A stretch of 64,000 nucleotides of DNA from Tillandsia leiboldiana (Eukaryota > Streptophyta > Magnoliopsida > Poales > Bromeliaceae). The notes below the pieces were generated by a model. The model searched no databases and was not told the DNA's origin. It saw nothing but the letters and a program-made list of their open reading frames with translations. Where the stretch lies: positions 20,890,491-20,954,490 of the forward strand of contig CM055075.1 in the NCBI GenBank assembly GCA_029204045.2, read 5' to 3'. Position numbers and translations under genes: made by a program. This document shows, one piece after another, positions 27,265 through 40,200 of this stretch (its first letter is position 1; the number at the start of each line of letters is the position of its first letter).

Positions 27265-30218
27265 ATGGCCCGGACCAGATCATCCACCGAGAATGCGGAC
27301 GCGGACAGAGTGACCCCGGCCACCGCAGAGAACCAGCTCCTCCAACGACAACTGCGGGAAATGGCCGGGCAATTAGCGACGCTGACGGAGCAGGTTCGTC
27401 ACCTGACGCAGCGACAGGCAACCACGCCAGCCGAGCGCGATCCGACCCCTCCGCCCGAAGCCACCGCACCCACTACGGGACCGCAAGGGACGGGTGGTAC
27501 GACGACGGAACAGCCCCCATCCCCAAGGGATGTACCTACTCCGACGACCACGGGGCCGTGATGGGAGCGACAGCAGGGAAGGCAGGAATGACCCCTACTC
27601 TCGGGGGGTCCGCCGCTGTAGGAGGGATCACGGAGCAACGAACGACGCGAGAAAGGGTTAGGACGAACTTGACTAGGTTCAAGAAGCATGACCCTCCCAC
27701 TTTTGAGGGAGAGACGACCGATCCATGGGTCGTCGAGAAATGGGTGGATACCATGGAAAAACTCTTCGATGACCTACTGATGGAGGAACACGAGCGGGTT
27801 CCACTAGCCGTCCACTTCCTCGAAGGGAATGCACGCATCTGGTGGAAGACGGTACGCCCGGATCCGTCTACAAACGACCCGCTACCGACATGGACGGCCT
27901 TTAGAGAGGAACTTTTTGACGCTTTCTTCTCCGATAGCGTCAAGCGGCAATTGGAAGACGACCTGAAGAACATTAGACAAGGGAACCGCTCGGTCATGGA
28001 ATATCAAAGGGAGTTCGTAAGATTGGTTAACTGCGTCCCGTTTGTTATACGAGATGAACCCCACAAGGCCCGTCTTTTTGTGGACGGGTTACGGAGCGAC
28101 ATCTTCGAGATGGTTCAGGCAGCGGACCTGCGCACGTTCAGGGAAGTGGTGGACAGGGCCACCATAGTGGAGCGGGGGTTCGCTATCACCCGAGCTCGAC
28201 GTGAGGGATCAGAAAATAACCGGGAGAGGAAGCGGACACAGACTTACCCGGGAGGGGGTCCGTCTGGTGGAAGCCGACCCCCAAAGTACCCCAAGACGCA
28301 ACAAGGAAGCAAGAGTGCGCCTATCGGAAAGCCGCGACCAGCGAACAAGCCATGTGTTATTTGCGGAGCATCGCATCCGGTGACGGAATACCCTAAGAGA
28401 CAGGATCACTGTTACCGCTGTGGCAAACCAGGGCATTTCCGATTCAACTGTCCTCTGAACACTGGAGCGGCATCATCCGTAGCTTCCACCCCAACGGCGC
28501 AGCCACCAGGTCGGGGTAGAGCATCAACGGGAATGCCCCCACACCCTCCGGCGCCAAGAGCAGAAGGAGAATCGCGACCACAACCAGGAGGGAGGCTCTA
28601 CTCCATGGGCCAGCATGGAGCGACACTGCAAGAGGAGGTGGTCGCAGGTATTACCTCCGTTTCTAATTTTCGAGCTCGAACCCTGTTTGACACCGGGGGG
28701 ACTCGCTCCTTTATTTCCCGCACTTTTGCACAAACACATCTGCTAGAAAGTAGTCCCCTTGATGTCTTACTGACCGTCCAGAACCCTGGGGGGCCAATCG
28801 CGGTGACTGACCTAGTACCCTCGTGTTCAATAAGACTGGGAAGGTTGTCGTGCCCCTGGGAACTGGTGGTCATACCGCTAAAAGAATACGACGTGGTTTT
28901 GGGCATGGACTGGCTTACCGAGTATCAGGCGGTCATCGATTGCGAGAAGCGCCAGGTGCAACTACGGAAGCCGGGATTCCCAGAAAACGTGTACTTGGCA
29001 TGTAAAAGCACTTCCTTCTTGGCTATCATCTCCGCGTCGCGAGCTAAGAAGTTGATGGAGGGCGGGTGCGTGGCCTATCTAGCCTCGGTAGATTTAGCCA
29101 CCCGACCCGTTCCCTCGCCTTCCGAAATTCCCGTAGTAAGGGAATTTCCGGACGTGTTTCCGGCAGAGCTCCCCGGAGCGCCGCCGGAACGAGAAGTCGA
29201 CTTCCCTATTGAACTACTCCCCGGCACCAAACCCATCACCAAGGCACCGTACAGGATGGCCTTCGCGGAGTTGAAGGAACTTAAGGCACAGTTGGAGGAC
29301 CTCTTGGATAAGGTCTTCATCAGGCCTAGCGCGTCACCCTGGGGCGCGCCCGTCCTGTTTGTGAGGAAGAAGGACGGAAGTCTCCGGTTGTGCATCGACT
29401 ACCGGGAGATAAATAAGGTCACCGTTAAGAACAAGTACCCCCTGCCAAGGATCGACGACCTCTTCGACCAACTACAGGGGGCGACGGTGTTTTCAAAGAT
29501 TGACCTGCAGTCGGGCTATCATCAGGTCCAGGTCAAGGGGGAGGACATCCCCAAAACGGCTTTTCGAACTCGCTATGGCCATTACGAATTTACAGTAATG
29601 CCGTTCGGGCTCACAAATGCCCCGGCGGTGTTCATGGACATGATGAACAGGGTATTCAAACCCTTCCTGGACTTATTCGTGGTGGTCTTCATCGATGATA
29701 TCCTCATCTACTCCCGTACAGACGAGGAACATGAAGAACATCTGCGCACAGTCCTCCAGACCCTACGAGAACAGAAACTCTACGCCAAACTCAAAAAGTG
29801 TGAGTTTTGGCTCCGTGAGGTCGGCTTCTTGGGACATGTAATCTCGGCGGCTGGGGTCGCAGTCGATCCGAAGAAGATAGATTCGGTGACGGACTGGTCC
29901 CAACCGACGACGGTGACGGAGATTCGAAGCTTTCTAAGATTAGCCGGGTACTACCGGCGCTTCGTGGAGGGTTTCTCCAAGATAGCCACCCCCTTAAACC
30001 GCTTGACTAAAAAGGGGGAAAAGTTCATCTGGACGAACAAATGTCAAAGGAGCTTCGAGCAGCTCAAGGATAGATTGACGCGAGCCCCGATTCTCGCCCT
30101 GCCAGAACCAGGGGAGGATTATGAAGTGTATTGCGATGCGTCGCGAAACGGACTGGGTGGAGTACTCATGCAACGGGGAAAGGTTATAGCCTATGCGTCA
30201 AGGCAGCTCAAAGAATAA
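27265..30218 (+). pseudogene. Gypsy gag, protease, RT and start of RNase H of element C (copy 1)
   Basis: A short first frame (27265-27561, 98 aa, coiled-coil-like QLLQRQLREMAGQLATL) stops at a TGA that overlaps the ATG of the long frame (27561-30218). The long frame holds the Gag domain (DPPTFEGETTDPWVVEKWVD), zinc knuckle CYRCGKPGHFRFNC (about 28409-28450), protease LFDTGGTRSF (about 28684; usual form DTGATRSF), RT with FIDDILIYS (about 29690) and the RNase H start YCDASRNGLGGVL (about 30126). It ends at a TAA at 30216-30218 that is TAC in the second assembled copy. Confidence 0.9.
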
Positions 30219-32065
30219 GAGCGAAACTACCCCGTGCACGATTTGGAACTCGCAGCGGTTGTGTTCGTCCTCAAGTTTGGAGACACTACCTGTATGGGGC
30301 ACACTGCAATGTGTATTCAGATCATAAAAGTCTTAAATACCTTTTCACCCAAAATGAGTTAAATTTGCGACAAAGACGGTGGCTCGAGCTACTGAAGGAT
30401 TACGATTTAACGATCCACTACCACCCGGGAAAGGCAAACGTGGTGGCCGACGCCCTGAGCCGTAAGGGGCAGGCCGAAAAGGCAGGGGTAAGTGCCATCA
30501 CCCAGCAAGATAGTCTGATTGCGGAGTTTTCGCGATTAAGACTAGAAGTAGTATCGGCGGGTACAGTCGAACAACTTCTGACACTGGTGGTCAGACCTAC
30601 CTTGCTTGACAGAATTCTCGAGGGGCAGTCGACTGATGACCAACTCCAGCTGGTGCGAAATAGAGTAACTGCCGACCAAGAAGGTGATTTCATAGTAAAC
30701 TCCGACGGCACGATACGATTTCGGGGACGAATCTGCGTGCCGGATCTACCGAAACTCAAAGAGGAAATCCTGCGGGAGGCGCATACTGCTCCATATGCAG
30801 CGCATCCCGGGGGAACGAAGATGTACAAGGATGTCAAGCAGACCTTCTGGTGGCCCAAAATGAAGGGAGACGTGACTCGGTTTGTGGCACACTGCCTGGT
30901 GTGCCAACGAGTGAAGGCCGAGCACCAGCGTCCGGCAGAAAAATTGCAACCCTTACCGGTGCCCGAGTGGAAATGGGACATGATTACCATGGATTTTGTG
31001 ACCGGGTTCCCGAGATCGTCACAGGGACACGATGCAATATGGGTAATTGTGGACCGTCTGACGAAATCGGCCCACTTTCTGCCCATACACACGACGTGGA
31101 CGCGGGAACGACTGGCACAAACCTACATCAACGAGATAGTAAGGTTGCATGGGGTGCCGACATCCATCACGTCGGACAGGGACACGCGATTTGTGTCAAA
31201 CTTTTGGCAGAGCCTGCAGCGAGCAATGGGAACCAAGTTGCACTTCAGTACGGCTTTTCACCCGCAGACCGACGGACAATCAAAGCGGGTGATACAAATT
31301 GTGGAGGACATGCTTCGGGCATGCGTTTTAGACCTGGGCGAAGGGTGGGCACGGTGTTTGCCCCTAGTGGAATTTGCCTACAATAACAGTTACCAGGCCA
31401 GCATTCAGATGGCACCATACGAGGCCCTGTACAGGCGCCGCTGTCGGTCTCCAATATGCTGGGATGACTTGGGTGAGCGTAAGTTTCTGGGCCCAGATTT
31501 GGTGGAGGAGACCGAAGCAAAGGTGCGATTGATTAGACAAAGGCTACTGACCACCCAGAGCAGACAGAAAAGCTACGCGGACAACAGACGCCGAGACTTA
31601 GAGTTCATGGTGGGTGAGCACGCGTTACTCCGAGTTTCGCCCTCCAAGGGGAACCGACGCTTCGGCATAAAGGGAAAGTTAAGCCCGAGGTACGTAGTAC
31701 CGTTCGAGATCCTAGAACGCGTAGGACCGGTGGCGTACCGATTAGCCCTGCCGCCGAATCTCGAACGAGTCCATAACGTGTTCCATGTCTCAATGCTCCG
31801 GAAGTACCTAGCTGATCCCTTTCATGCCTTGGATGCCTCCACCATCGAGTTGCGAGAAGATTTGAGCGTCGAGGAGACACCGGTGCGGATTTTGGCAAGA
31901 GAGGACAAGAAGTTGCGCAATCGAACTATCCCCTATGTGAAGGTCCAGTGGAGCAACCATGAAGAGCGCGAGGCGACTTGGGAACTGGAATCGAAGATGA
32001 GAGAATGTTTTCCCGAACTGATTAGTGGGGTTTGTACTAAAGTTTCGGGACGAAACTTTTTATAA
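30219..32065 (+). pseudogene. Gypsy RNase H end, integrase and chromodomain-like end of element C (copy 1)
   Basis: The true frame resumes near 30283, after a one-base loss in LKLWRHYLYG. RNase H end YHPGKANVVADALSRK (about 30417); integrase zinc region REAHTAPYAAHPGG with HCLVCQR (about 30774-30915); core MDFVTGFPRS, TSITSDRDTRF and FHPQTDGQSKR. In the last motif the catalytic Glu, exactly 36 residues after the second Asp, is Lys. The C-terminus VKVQWSNHEEREATWELESKM is the Del/Tekay chromodomain type. The last codons run past the stop used in copy 2 (TAA there, AAA here). Confidence 0.9.
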
Positions 32066-32076
32066 AGTGTGAGTGG

Positions 32077-34747
32077 TGTAGTGATCCGGCCTTTCGGGGT
32101 ATTTTTGACTTACATGTAGTCATTTAAGCCTCTAGGTGAAATAAAATTATTCAATTCTTAAAAGTTGGCCGGTGTGTGGTGCTAGCATTTTTCTGCGATA
32201 GAGCGCGGAAAAAGAAGGCCGACGGTGCGATCGGATCTGAAATCCGATACAGGGATCTTCCAGAACGGAATTCCTAGTGATACGGTGATTAGTCATGCAT
32301 CGGAATCCGTGCAAAATATCTTGCACCCGTTAGAGATAAGGTGGGTTATCTCGTAGGGGATAATTAATTAGTTAATTAATTATCCATGAGGGAAAATAGA
32401 ATTCTCTTACGTACTAATTAAAAAGGAAATTAATTAAAGATTTAATACGAGCTATATAAGGGATCCCGATTATCTGAAAGAAAAGAAAAGAAAGAAATAA
32501 AAACCCTAATCGGTGAGAAGAGAAAAAAGAAAAGAAAAGACGGAACCCTAGCTGGAAGAAAGAGAAAGGAGAAAGAGAAGGAGCCCGATCTTCCCGGACA
32601 TCGAACCGAAGGCAAGAACGCGACCGGACAACCTTCCCGTCGATCTTCGGTTAGTAAAATAATTGTTATAATTTATTTGGGATTTTTCTGTCGTCCCTTT
32701 TGTTGAGTTCTTGGGTTTCTCCGTCGTATCCGTCGCCGTCACCGTCATCGTCGCCATGCTAGGGCACGGAACGGACGGCGGAGGCGTGCGGTGCCGCTAG
32801 GGCATCGCGCGGAGGAGAGTCACGGACGGCACCCATGCAGACCCGTAACCGCGCGGGCACCGCATGGGCGCCGCGCGGCTACCGCACGGACGGCACCCAT
32901 GCGGACCCGCAACCGCGCGGGCACCGCATGGGCGCCGCGCGGCCGCCGCGCAGACCCGCAACCGCGCGGGCACCGCGCGGGCGCCGCGCGGCTGCCGCGC
33001 GGGCGGCACCCGCGCGGACCCGCAACCGTGCGGGCACCGCGCGGGCGCCGCGCGGCTGCCGCGCGGGCGACACCCGCGCGGACCCGCAACCGCGCGGGCG
33101 GCACCCGCGCAGACCCGCAATCGTGCGGGCACCGCGCGGGCGGCACCCGCGCGGACCCGCAACCGCGCGGGCACCGCGCGGCTGTCGCGCGGGCACCGCG
33201 CGGCTGTCGCGCGGGCGGCACCCGCGCGGACCCGCAACCGCGCGGGCACTGCGCAGCCGCCGCACGGGAAACACCCGCGCGAGGCACCGCGCCGTGTGGG
33301 CGTCGCCGTGGAGACACGCCGCGCGGTTCCGAACCGCGCGGTGATCCGGCGGACGACGACGGCGGCGCGGGATTTCTGTTTTCGTCAACCCGGACGGTGT
33401 TGGACTTTTCCGTCGAAAAGAGTAAATTGGGTCTTTTGTTTTCGGATGTTAGTACACGTTTTTGACTATAGTTATCCTTGCGGACTTTCTTTAGGTCCAA
33501 GTGCTCAGCGGGGGTGCGCGAAGGATTCAGGTGTTCCGATTTCTCTTCAAATAGGTGGGTACAGTTGCGATAAGTGCAACAAGTGCCGTAAGTGCATCTA
33601 TCGTCATTAAAGTGCTCTTAATTTATCTAACAAAGTAGATGGATAGTTTAACCTTTCGCATAATTGTATTTCATCTAACAATTGAAGCGGCTACGGTCGC
33701 GGTGCTCACTACACGCCGATCTCGGCAAATCCGTTTCGGATGCTGCACGTACACAGGCGGATTGGCCTCCGCATGGGTGTACTTTTTCGGAGAAGTGGTC
33801 TCTTTTGACCCGTGTACCTCACAATGGGGTGGTGCCGTGAGGACCTCTTCGCGCCCGCTGAAAATAGCACACCAGCACCGTGAAGAGGTTTAAAAGCATC
33901 AAGAGGTGTTTGCGCACGAGGGGAGACTTTAGTCTCCCCGACAGGGACTCTGGGGTTGGTGTCCAACTTAATTGATAAATCTGGGGTTGGGGCCCAGCTT
34001 AATTATGTGCAGGGTTTTAGCGAAAAGGTTCCGGTGTTTCGGTTTGCTCCTTATTCCTTATTGTTATTAGACATCTACTTTGTTTGTCACTGACATTACC
34101 CACTCCGTGACAGGTGTTACGAGGTGCGTTAGCTGGGAGGGCGGTGAGACTGCGTCGCGAGGACGTAGTCAGATACTTGGGTTTATTATCTCTTTTCCCT
34201 TATGCTTTTTTTTAGTTAATTTGCTTGTGGATCGTATTAGCCGTTGGACATGTAATACTTAGCGCTGTGGATGAGGTGTACTTTTTATACTTTGATGTTT
34301 TCAGTGATGTTTTCGTATGCGGCACGTTTTCATGACGAACCAAATGATTCGAAAATGTTTTCTCAAACGAAGTGCCGTGTGGGCACGGGTCTTGCAACCG
34401 TTGGTTTTATCCTTTCTAAACACTGAGTGCCGCTTTAATATTCCCGCTTGAAAATAAAACAACAAGGTGTCGAGTGGACACCAGTCTTTTTAAACATTAG
34501 TTAAACTACTGTACTCTGTTTGACGATGTATGTCTATTGTATGGTTGATGGTTGGTGGGAGTTGTTGAAAAAAATAAATGAGACGCCGTGCATATACAAA
34601 GGAGACTCTGTCCGTGGCAGAGAGAATTTGTAGTGTGGCGGTCTGGCACGCACCGGGGATGAGGTTTAAGTTACCTTGTTAAGAAGAAAAAAAATAATAC
34701 ACGCAATTTTCCGCTTTGATAGACTCAAAAACCCCCGGGGCGTGACA
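32077..34747 (+). repeat. 3' LTR of element C, 2671 bp
   Basis: TGTAGTGATCC ... GGGGCGTGACA. Distinguished from the 5' LTR by several fixed variants (for example ATTAATTAGTT for ATTAATTGGTT, GATTATCTG for GATTATCGG). Extra one-base indels accumulate after about 33880, towards the gap. Confidence 0.92.
32823..33290 (+). repeat. CpG-rich tandem array (element C 3' LTR)
   Basis: Same unit as in the 5' LTR, but with fewer or rearranged units and an extra repeat of GCGCGGCTGTCGCGCGGGCA. The two LTRs, identical at insertion, have since changed in array length. Confidence 0.83.
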
Positions 34748-35413
34748 CCATCATCTGATTGGAGAGGCGTTAGAATGTACGGCCAGAGCTGATGGTGCCA
34801 TTATCAGCAGTGAAGAGATCAAACACTTTCACACCAATCCTGGAGATTGGTCGTTGATGGAAATCTGTCTTCCAGATACTCCTGTCGGCAGGAAACTCCG
34901 TCTTTTCAAAAGACCTTCGACCAGAGTATCGCATCTTTGAACTCATTATCTTTTAATAACGTCCTTCCCAATATGAATACAAAGGTTCTTCGGTGGGATA
35001 GGATGTTGTTCCTCTATCTTCTTGGAAACCCCCCAGCAATGGGGAGCAAACTTAAAACATTCCTTACATCATCTGGTCCAGGCTGCACTTTATGTGGACA
35101 TGCTCACCTTCATAGAGACTACCCTATCCAATGATCATTATGCACATTCTTCGCAAAATTTAAAAGCTGACACAAGTCGAGTTCCTACATGCACAGTCTA
35201 GGAACGATCAATGAAACCACTATTGTAAAAGTCTCTCTCAACACAACAATTAGCCCCCATCACTCTCACCGACGAAGAGCACAACAACAAGCAACACCTC
35301 CTGCACCACCGCACCCACCTCCAGTCCAAACCAGCACATGCAGCCCACAAGCACCTCCATCGACATCCGATGATGATTGAGTCGGTTCCTCCATTTATAA
35401 AGAACAGCAACGG
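34748..35413 (+). pseudogene. Error-rich copy of element A extra ORF, piece 3 (contig end)
   Basis: Aligns base for base with 44696-45358 but carries many one- and two-base indels that destroy the frame. It ends at ACAGCAACGG, exactly where the N gap begins. It contains the domain end (NMNTKVLRWDRM) in shifted frames. Best read as unpolished sequence at a contig end, not a second gene. Confidence 0.8.
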
Positions 35414-35513
35414 NNNNNNNNNNNNNNNNNNNNNNNNNNNNNNNNNNNNNNNNNNNNNNNNNNNNNNNNNNNNNNNNNNNNNNNNNNNNNNNNNNNNNNN
35501 NNNNNNNNNNNNN
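35414..35513. other. Assembly gap, 100 N
   Basis: Exactly 100 undetermined bases, the conventional length for a scaffold join of unknown size. The left side is in element A's extra ORF; the right side is in the middle of the GC-rich part of a C LTR. Confidence 0.98.
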
Positions 35514-37007
35514 GCCGCATCCGCGCGGGAACCGCGCGGCCACCGCACGGGCAACACCCGCGCGAGGCACCGCGCGCGTGGGCGTCGACGCGGAGACACG
35601 CCGCGCGGTTCCGAACCGCGCGGGGCTCGGCGGACGACGACGGCGGCGCGGGATTCCGTTTTCGTCACCCGGGACGATGTTGGACTTTTCCATCGAAAAG
35701 GCGTAAATTTGGTCCTTTGTTTGCGATGTTAGTACACGTTTTGACTATAGTTATCCTTGCGGACTTTCTTTAGGTCAAAGTGTGCAGCGGGGGTGCGCGA
35801 AGGATTCAGGTGTCCGATTCTCTTCAATAGGTGGGTACAGTTGCGATAAGTGCAACAAGTGCAGTAAGTGCAGTATCGTCATTAAAGTGCTCTTAATTAT
35901 CTAACAAAGTAGATGGACAGTTTAACCGTTCGCATAATTGTATTTTCATCTAACAATTGAAGCGGCTACGGTCGCGGTGCTCACTACACGCCGATCTCGG
36001 CAAATCCGTTTCGGATGCTGCACGTACACAGGCGGATTGGCCTCCGCATGGGTGTACTTTTCGGGAGAAGTGGTCTCTTTTGACCCGTGTACTCACAAGG
36101 GGTGGGTGCCGTGAGGACCTCTTCGCGCGCTGAAAATAGCACACCAGCACCGTGAAGAGGTTAAAAGCATCAAAGAGGGTGTTTGCGCACGAGGGGAGAC
36201 TTTAGTCTCCCGACGGGACTCTGGGGTTGGTGCCCAACTTAATTGATAAATCTGGGGTTGGGGCCCAGCTTAATTATGTGCAGGGTTTTAGCGAAAGGTT
36301 CGGTGTTTCGGTTTGCTCCTTATTCCTTATTGTTATTAGACATCTACTTTGTTTGTCACCGACATTACCCACTCGTGACAGGTGTTACGAGGTGCGTTAG
36401 CGGGAGGGCGGTGAGACTGCCGTCGCGAGGACCGTAGTCAGTACTTGGGTTTATTATCTCATTTCCCTATGCTTCTTTTAGTTAATTTGCTTGTGGATCG
36501 TATTAGCCGTGGACATGTATTACTTAGCGCTGTGGATGAGGTGTACTTTATGCTCTGATGTTTTTAGTGATGTTTTCGTACGCGGCACGTTTTCATGACG
36601 ACCAAATGATTTCGAAAATGTTTTCTCAAAACGAAGTGCCGTGTGGGCACGGGTCTTGCAACCGTTGGTTTTATCCTTTTAAACATGATGTCGCTTTATA
36701 TTCCGCTTGAAAATAAAACAACAAGGTGTCGAGTGGACACAAGTCTTTTTAAACATTAGTTAAACTACTGTACTCTGTTTGACGATGTATGTCTATTGTA
36801 TGGTTGATGGGTTGAGGTATGTTGTTGTAAATGAGACGCCGTGCATATACAAAGGAGACTCTGTCCGTGGGCAGAGGAATTTGTGTATGTGGCGGTCTGG
36901 CACGCACGGGGATGGGGATGAGGTTTAAGTTACCTTGTTAGGAAGAAAAAAAAATAATACACGCAATTTTCCGCTTTGATAGACTCAAAAACCCCGGGGG
37001 CGTGACA
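35514..37007 (+). repeat. Partial 5' LTR of C, second copy
   Basis: Starts inside the end of the GC-rich array and runs to GGGGGCGTGACA. Matches the 5' LTR of copy 1 at diagnostic sites (GGGGCTC for GGTGATC near the array end, GACGATG for GACGGTG, CAGTAAG for CCGTAAG). Confidence 0.9.
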
Positions 37008-37225
37008 GATTAAATGGTATCAGAGAAAACAACCATAACCATAGTAGACGTGATCCACATCCACAGTGTAGGGTGCCACAAGCAAATTAGACATGAGATA
37101 ACCAAGGTATAGGTGCGTAGTACGTGAGGGGACGGGAAAAGGGGACGTAATGTAGGTGTAATCGTAAGACAGGGTGTAGGGTTATAACCTTAGGGTTAAC
37201 ATGGTTTCTTTGTCTATAGCGGACG

Positions 37226-40200
37226 ATGGCCCGGACTAGATCGTCCACCGAGAATGCGGACGCGGACAGAGTGACCCCGGCCACCGCAGAGAACCAGCTC
37301 CTCCAACGACAACTGCGGGAAATGGCCGGGCAATAGCGACGCTGACGGAGCAGGTTCGTCACCTGACGCAGCGACAGGCAACCGCGCCAGCCGAGCGCGA
37401 TCCGACCCCTCCGCCCGAAAGCCACCGCACCCACTACGGGACCGCAAGGGACGGGTGGTACGACGACGGAACAGCCCCCATCCCCAAGGATGTACCTACT
37501 CCGACGACCACGGGGCCGTGATGGGAGCGACAGCAGGGGAGGCAGGAACGACCCTACTCTCGGGGGGTCCGCCGCTGTAGGAGGGATCACGGAGCAACGA
37601 ACGACGCGAGAAAAGGGTCAGGACGAACTTGACTAGGTTCAAGAAGCATGACCCTCCCACTTTTGAGGGAGAGACGACCGATCCATGGGTCGTCGAGAAA
37701 TGGGTGGATACCATGGAAAAAACTCTTCGAGGACCTACTGATGGAGGAACACGAGCGGGTTCCACTAGCCGTCCACTTCTCGAAGGGAATGCACGCATCT
37801 GGTGGAAGACGGTACGCCCGGATCCGTCTACAAACGACCCGCTACCGACATGGACGGCCTTTAGAGAGGAACTTTTGACGCTTTCTTCTCCGATAGCGTC
37901 AAGCGGCAATTGGAAGACGACCTGAAGAACATTAGACAAGGGAACCGCTCGGTCATGGAATATCAAAGGGAGTTCGTAAGATTGGTTAACTGCGTCCCGT
38001 TTGTTATACGAGATGAACCCACAAGGCCCGTCTTTTTGTGGACGGGTTACGGAGCGACATCTTCGAGATGGTTCAGGCAGCGGACCTGCGCACGTTCAGG
38101 GAAGTGGTGGACAGGGCCACCATAGTGGAGCGGGGGGTTCGCTATCACCCGAGCTCGACGTGAGGGATCAGAAAATAACCGGGAGAGGAAGCGGACACAG
38201 ACTTACCGGGAGGGGGTCCGTCTGGTGGGAAGCCGACCCCCAAAGTACCCCAAGACGCAACAAGGAAGCAAGAGTGCGCCTATCGGAAAGCCGCGACCAG
38301 CGAACAAGCCATGTGTTATTTGCGGGCATCGCATCAGTGACGGAATGCCCTAAGAGACAGGATCACTGTTACCGCTGCGGCAAACCAGGGCATTTCCGAT
38401 TCAACTGTCCTCTGAACACTGGAGCGGCATCTTCCGCAGCTTCCACCCCAACGGCGCAGCCACCAGGACGGGGTAGAGCATCAACGGGAATGCCCCCACA
38501 CCCTCCGGCGCCAAGAGCAGAAGGAGAATCGCGACCACAACCAGGAGGGAGGCTCTACTCCATGGGCCAGCATGGAGCGACACTGCAAGAGGAGGTGGTC
38601 GCAGGTATTACCTCCGTTTCTAATTTTCGAGCTCGAACCCTGTTTGACACCGGGGCGACTCGCTCCTTTATTTCCCGCACTTTTGCACAAACACATCTGC
38701 TAGAAAGTAGTCCCCTTGATGTCTTACTGACCGTCCAGAACCCTGGGGGGCAATCGCGGCGACTGGCCTAGTACCCTCGTGTTCAATAAGACTGGGAAGG
38801 TTGTCGTGCCCTGGGAACTGGTGGTCATACCGCTAAAGAATACGACGTGGTTTTGGGCATGGACTGGCTTAACGAGTATCAGGCGGTCATCGATTGCGAG
38901 AAGCGCCAGGTGCAACTACGGAAGCCGGGATTCCCAGAAAACGTGTACTTGGCATGTAAAAGCACTTCCTTCTTGGCTATCATCCGCGTCGCGAGCTAGG
39001 AAGTTGATGGAGGGCGGGTGCGTGGCCTATCTAGCCTCGGTAGATTTAGCCACCCGACCCGTTCCCTCGCCTTCCGAAATTCCCGTGGTAAGGGAATTTC
39101 CGGACGTGTTTCCGGCAGAGCTCCCCGGAGCGCCGCCGGAACGAGAAGTCGACTTCCCTATTGAACTACTCCCCGGCACCAAACCATCACCAAGGCACCG
39201 TACAGGATGGCCTTCGCGGAGTTGAAGGAACTCAAGGCACAGTTGGAGGACCTTTTGGATAAGGGCTTCATCAGGCCTAGCGCGTCACCCTGGGGCGCGC
39301 CCGTCCTGTTTGTGAGGAAGAAGGACGGAAGTCTCCGGTTGTGCATCGACTACCGGAGATAAATAAGGTCACCGTTAAGAACAAGTACCCCCTGCCAAGG
39401 ATCGACGACCTCTTCGACCAACTACAGGGGGCGACGGTGTTTTCAAAGATTGACCTGCAGTCGGGCTATCATCAGGTCCAGGTCAAGGGGGAGGACATCC
39501 CCAAAACGGCTTTTCGAACTCGCTATGGCCATTACGAATACAGTAATGCCGTTCGGGCTCACAAATGCCCCGGCGGTGTTCATGGACATGATGAACAGGG
39601 TATTCAAACCCTTCCTGGACTTATTCGTGGTGGTCTTCATCGATGATATCCTCATCTACTCCCGTACAGACGAGGAACATGAAGAACATCTGCGCACAGT
39701 CCTCCAGACCCTACGAGAACAGAAACTCTACGCCAAACTCAAAAAGTGTGAGTTTTGGCTCCGTGAGGTCGGCTTCTTGGGGCACGTAATCTCGGCGGCT
39801 GGGGTCGCAGTCGATCGAAGAAGATAGATTCGGTGACGGACTGGTCCCAACCGACGACGGTGACGGAGATTCGAAGCTTTCTAGGATTAGCCGGGTACTA
39901 CCGGCGCTTCGTGGAGGGTTTCTCCAAGATAGCCACCCCCTTAAACCGCTTTGACTAAAAGGGGGAAAAGTTCATCTGGACGGACAAATGTCAGAGGAGC
40001 TTCGAGGAGCTCAAGGATAGATTGACGCGAGCCCCGATTCTCGCCCTGCCAGAACCAGGGGAGGATTATGAAGTGTATTGCGATGCGTCGCGAAACGGAC
40101 TGGGTGGAGTACTCATGCAACGGGGAAAGGTTATAGCCTATGCGTCAAGGCAGCTCAAAGAATACGAGCGAAACTACCCGTGCACGATTTGGAACTCGCA

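Larger units (their letters stand above)
24340..34747 (+). mobile_element. Gypsy element C (Tekay/Del-like chromovirus), first assembled copy, 10.4 kb
   Basis: Complete Ty3-gypsy element: 2.7-kb LTRs, initiator Met primer site, gag, protease, RT, RNase H, integrase and a chromodomain-like end. It is inserted in the extra ORF of element A. The LTRs differ at more than twenty positions plus length changes in the GC-rich array. Gag-pol carries several lesions, so it is not autonomous in this assembly. Confidence 0.94.

Noticed and set aside
27057..30218. Minus-strand ORFs opposite gypsy gag-pol (for example 27536-27997 and 30418-31092).
   Set aside because: They mirror the real + strand frames and have no domain; the + strand reading has full gag-pol motifs in order.
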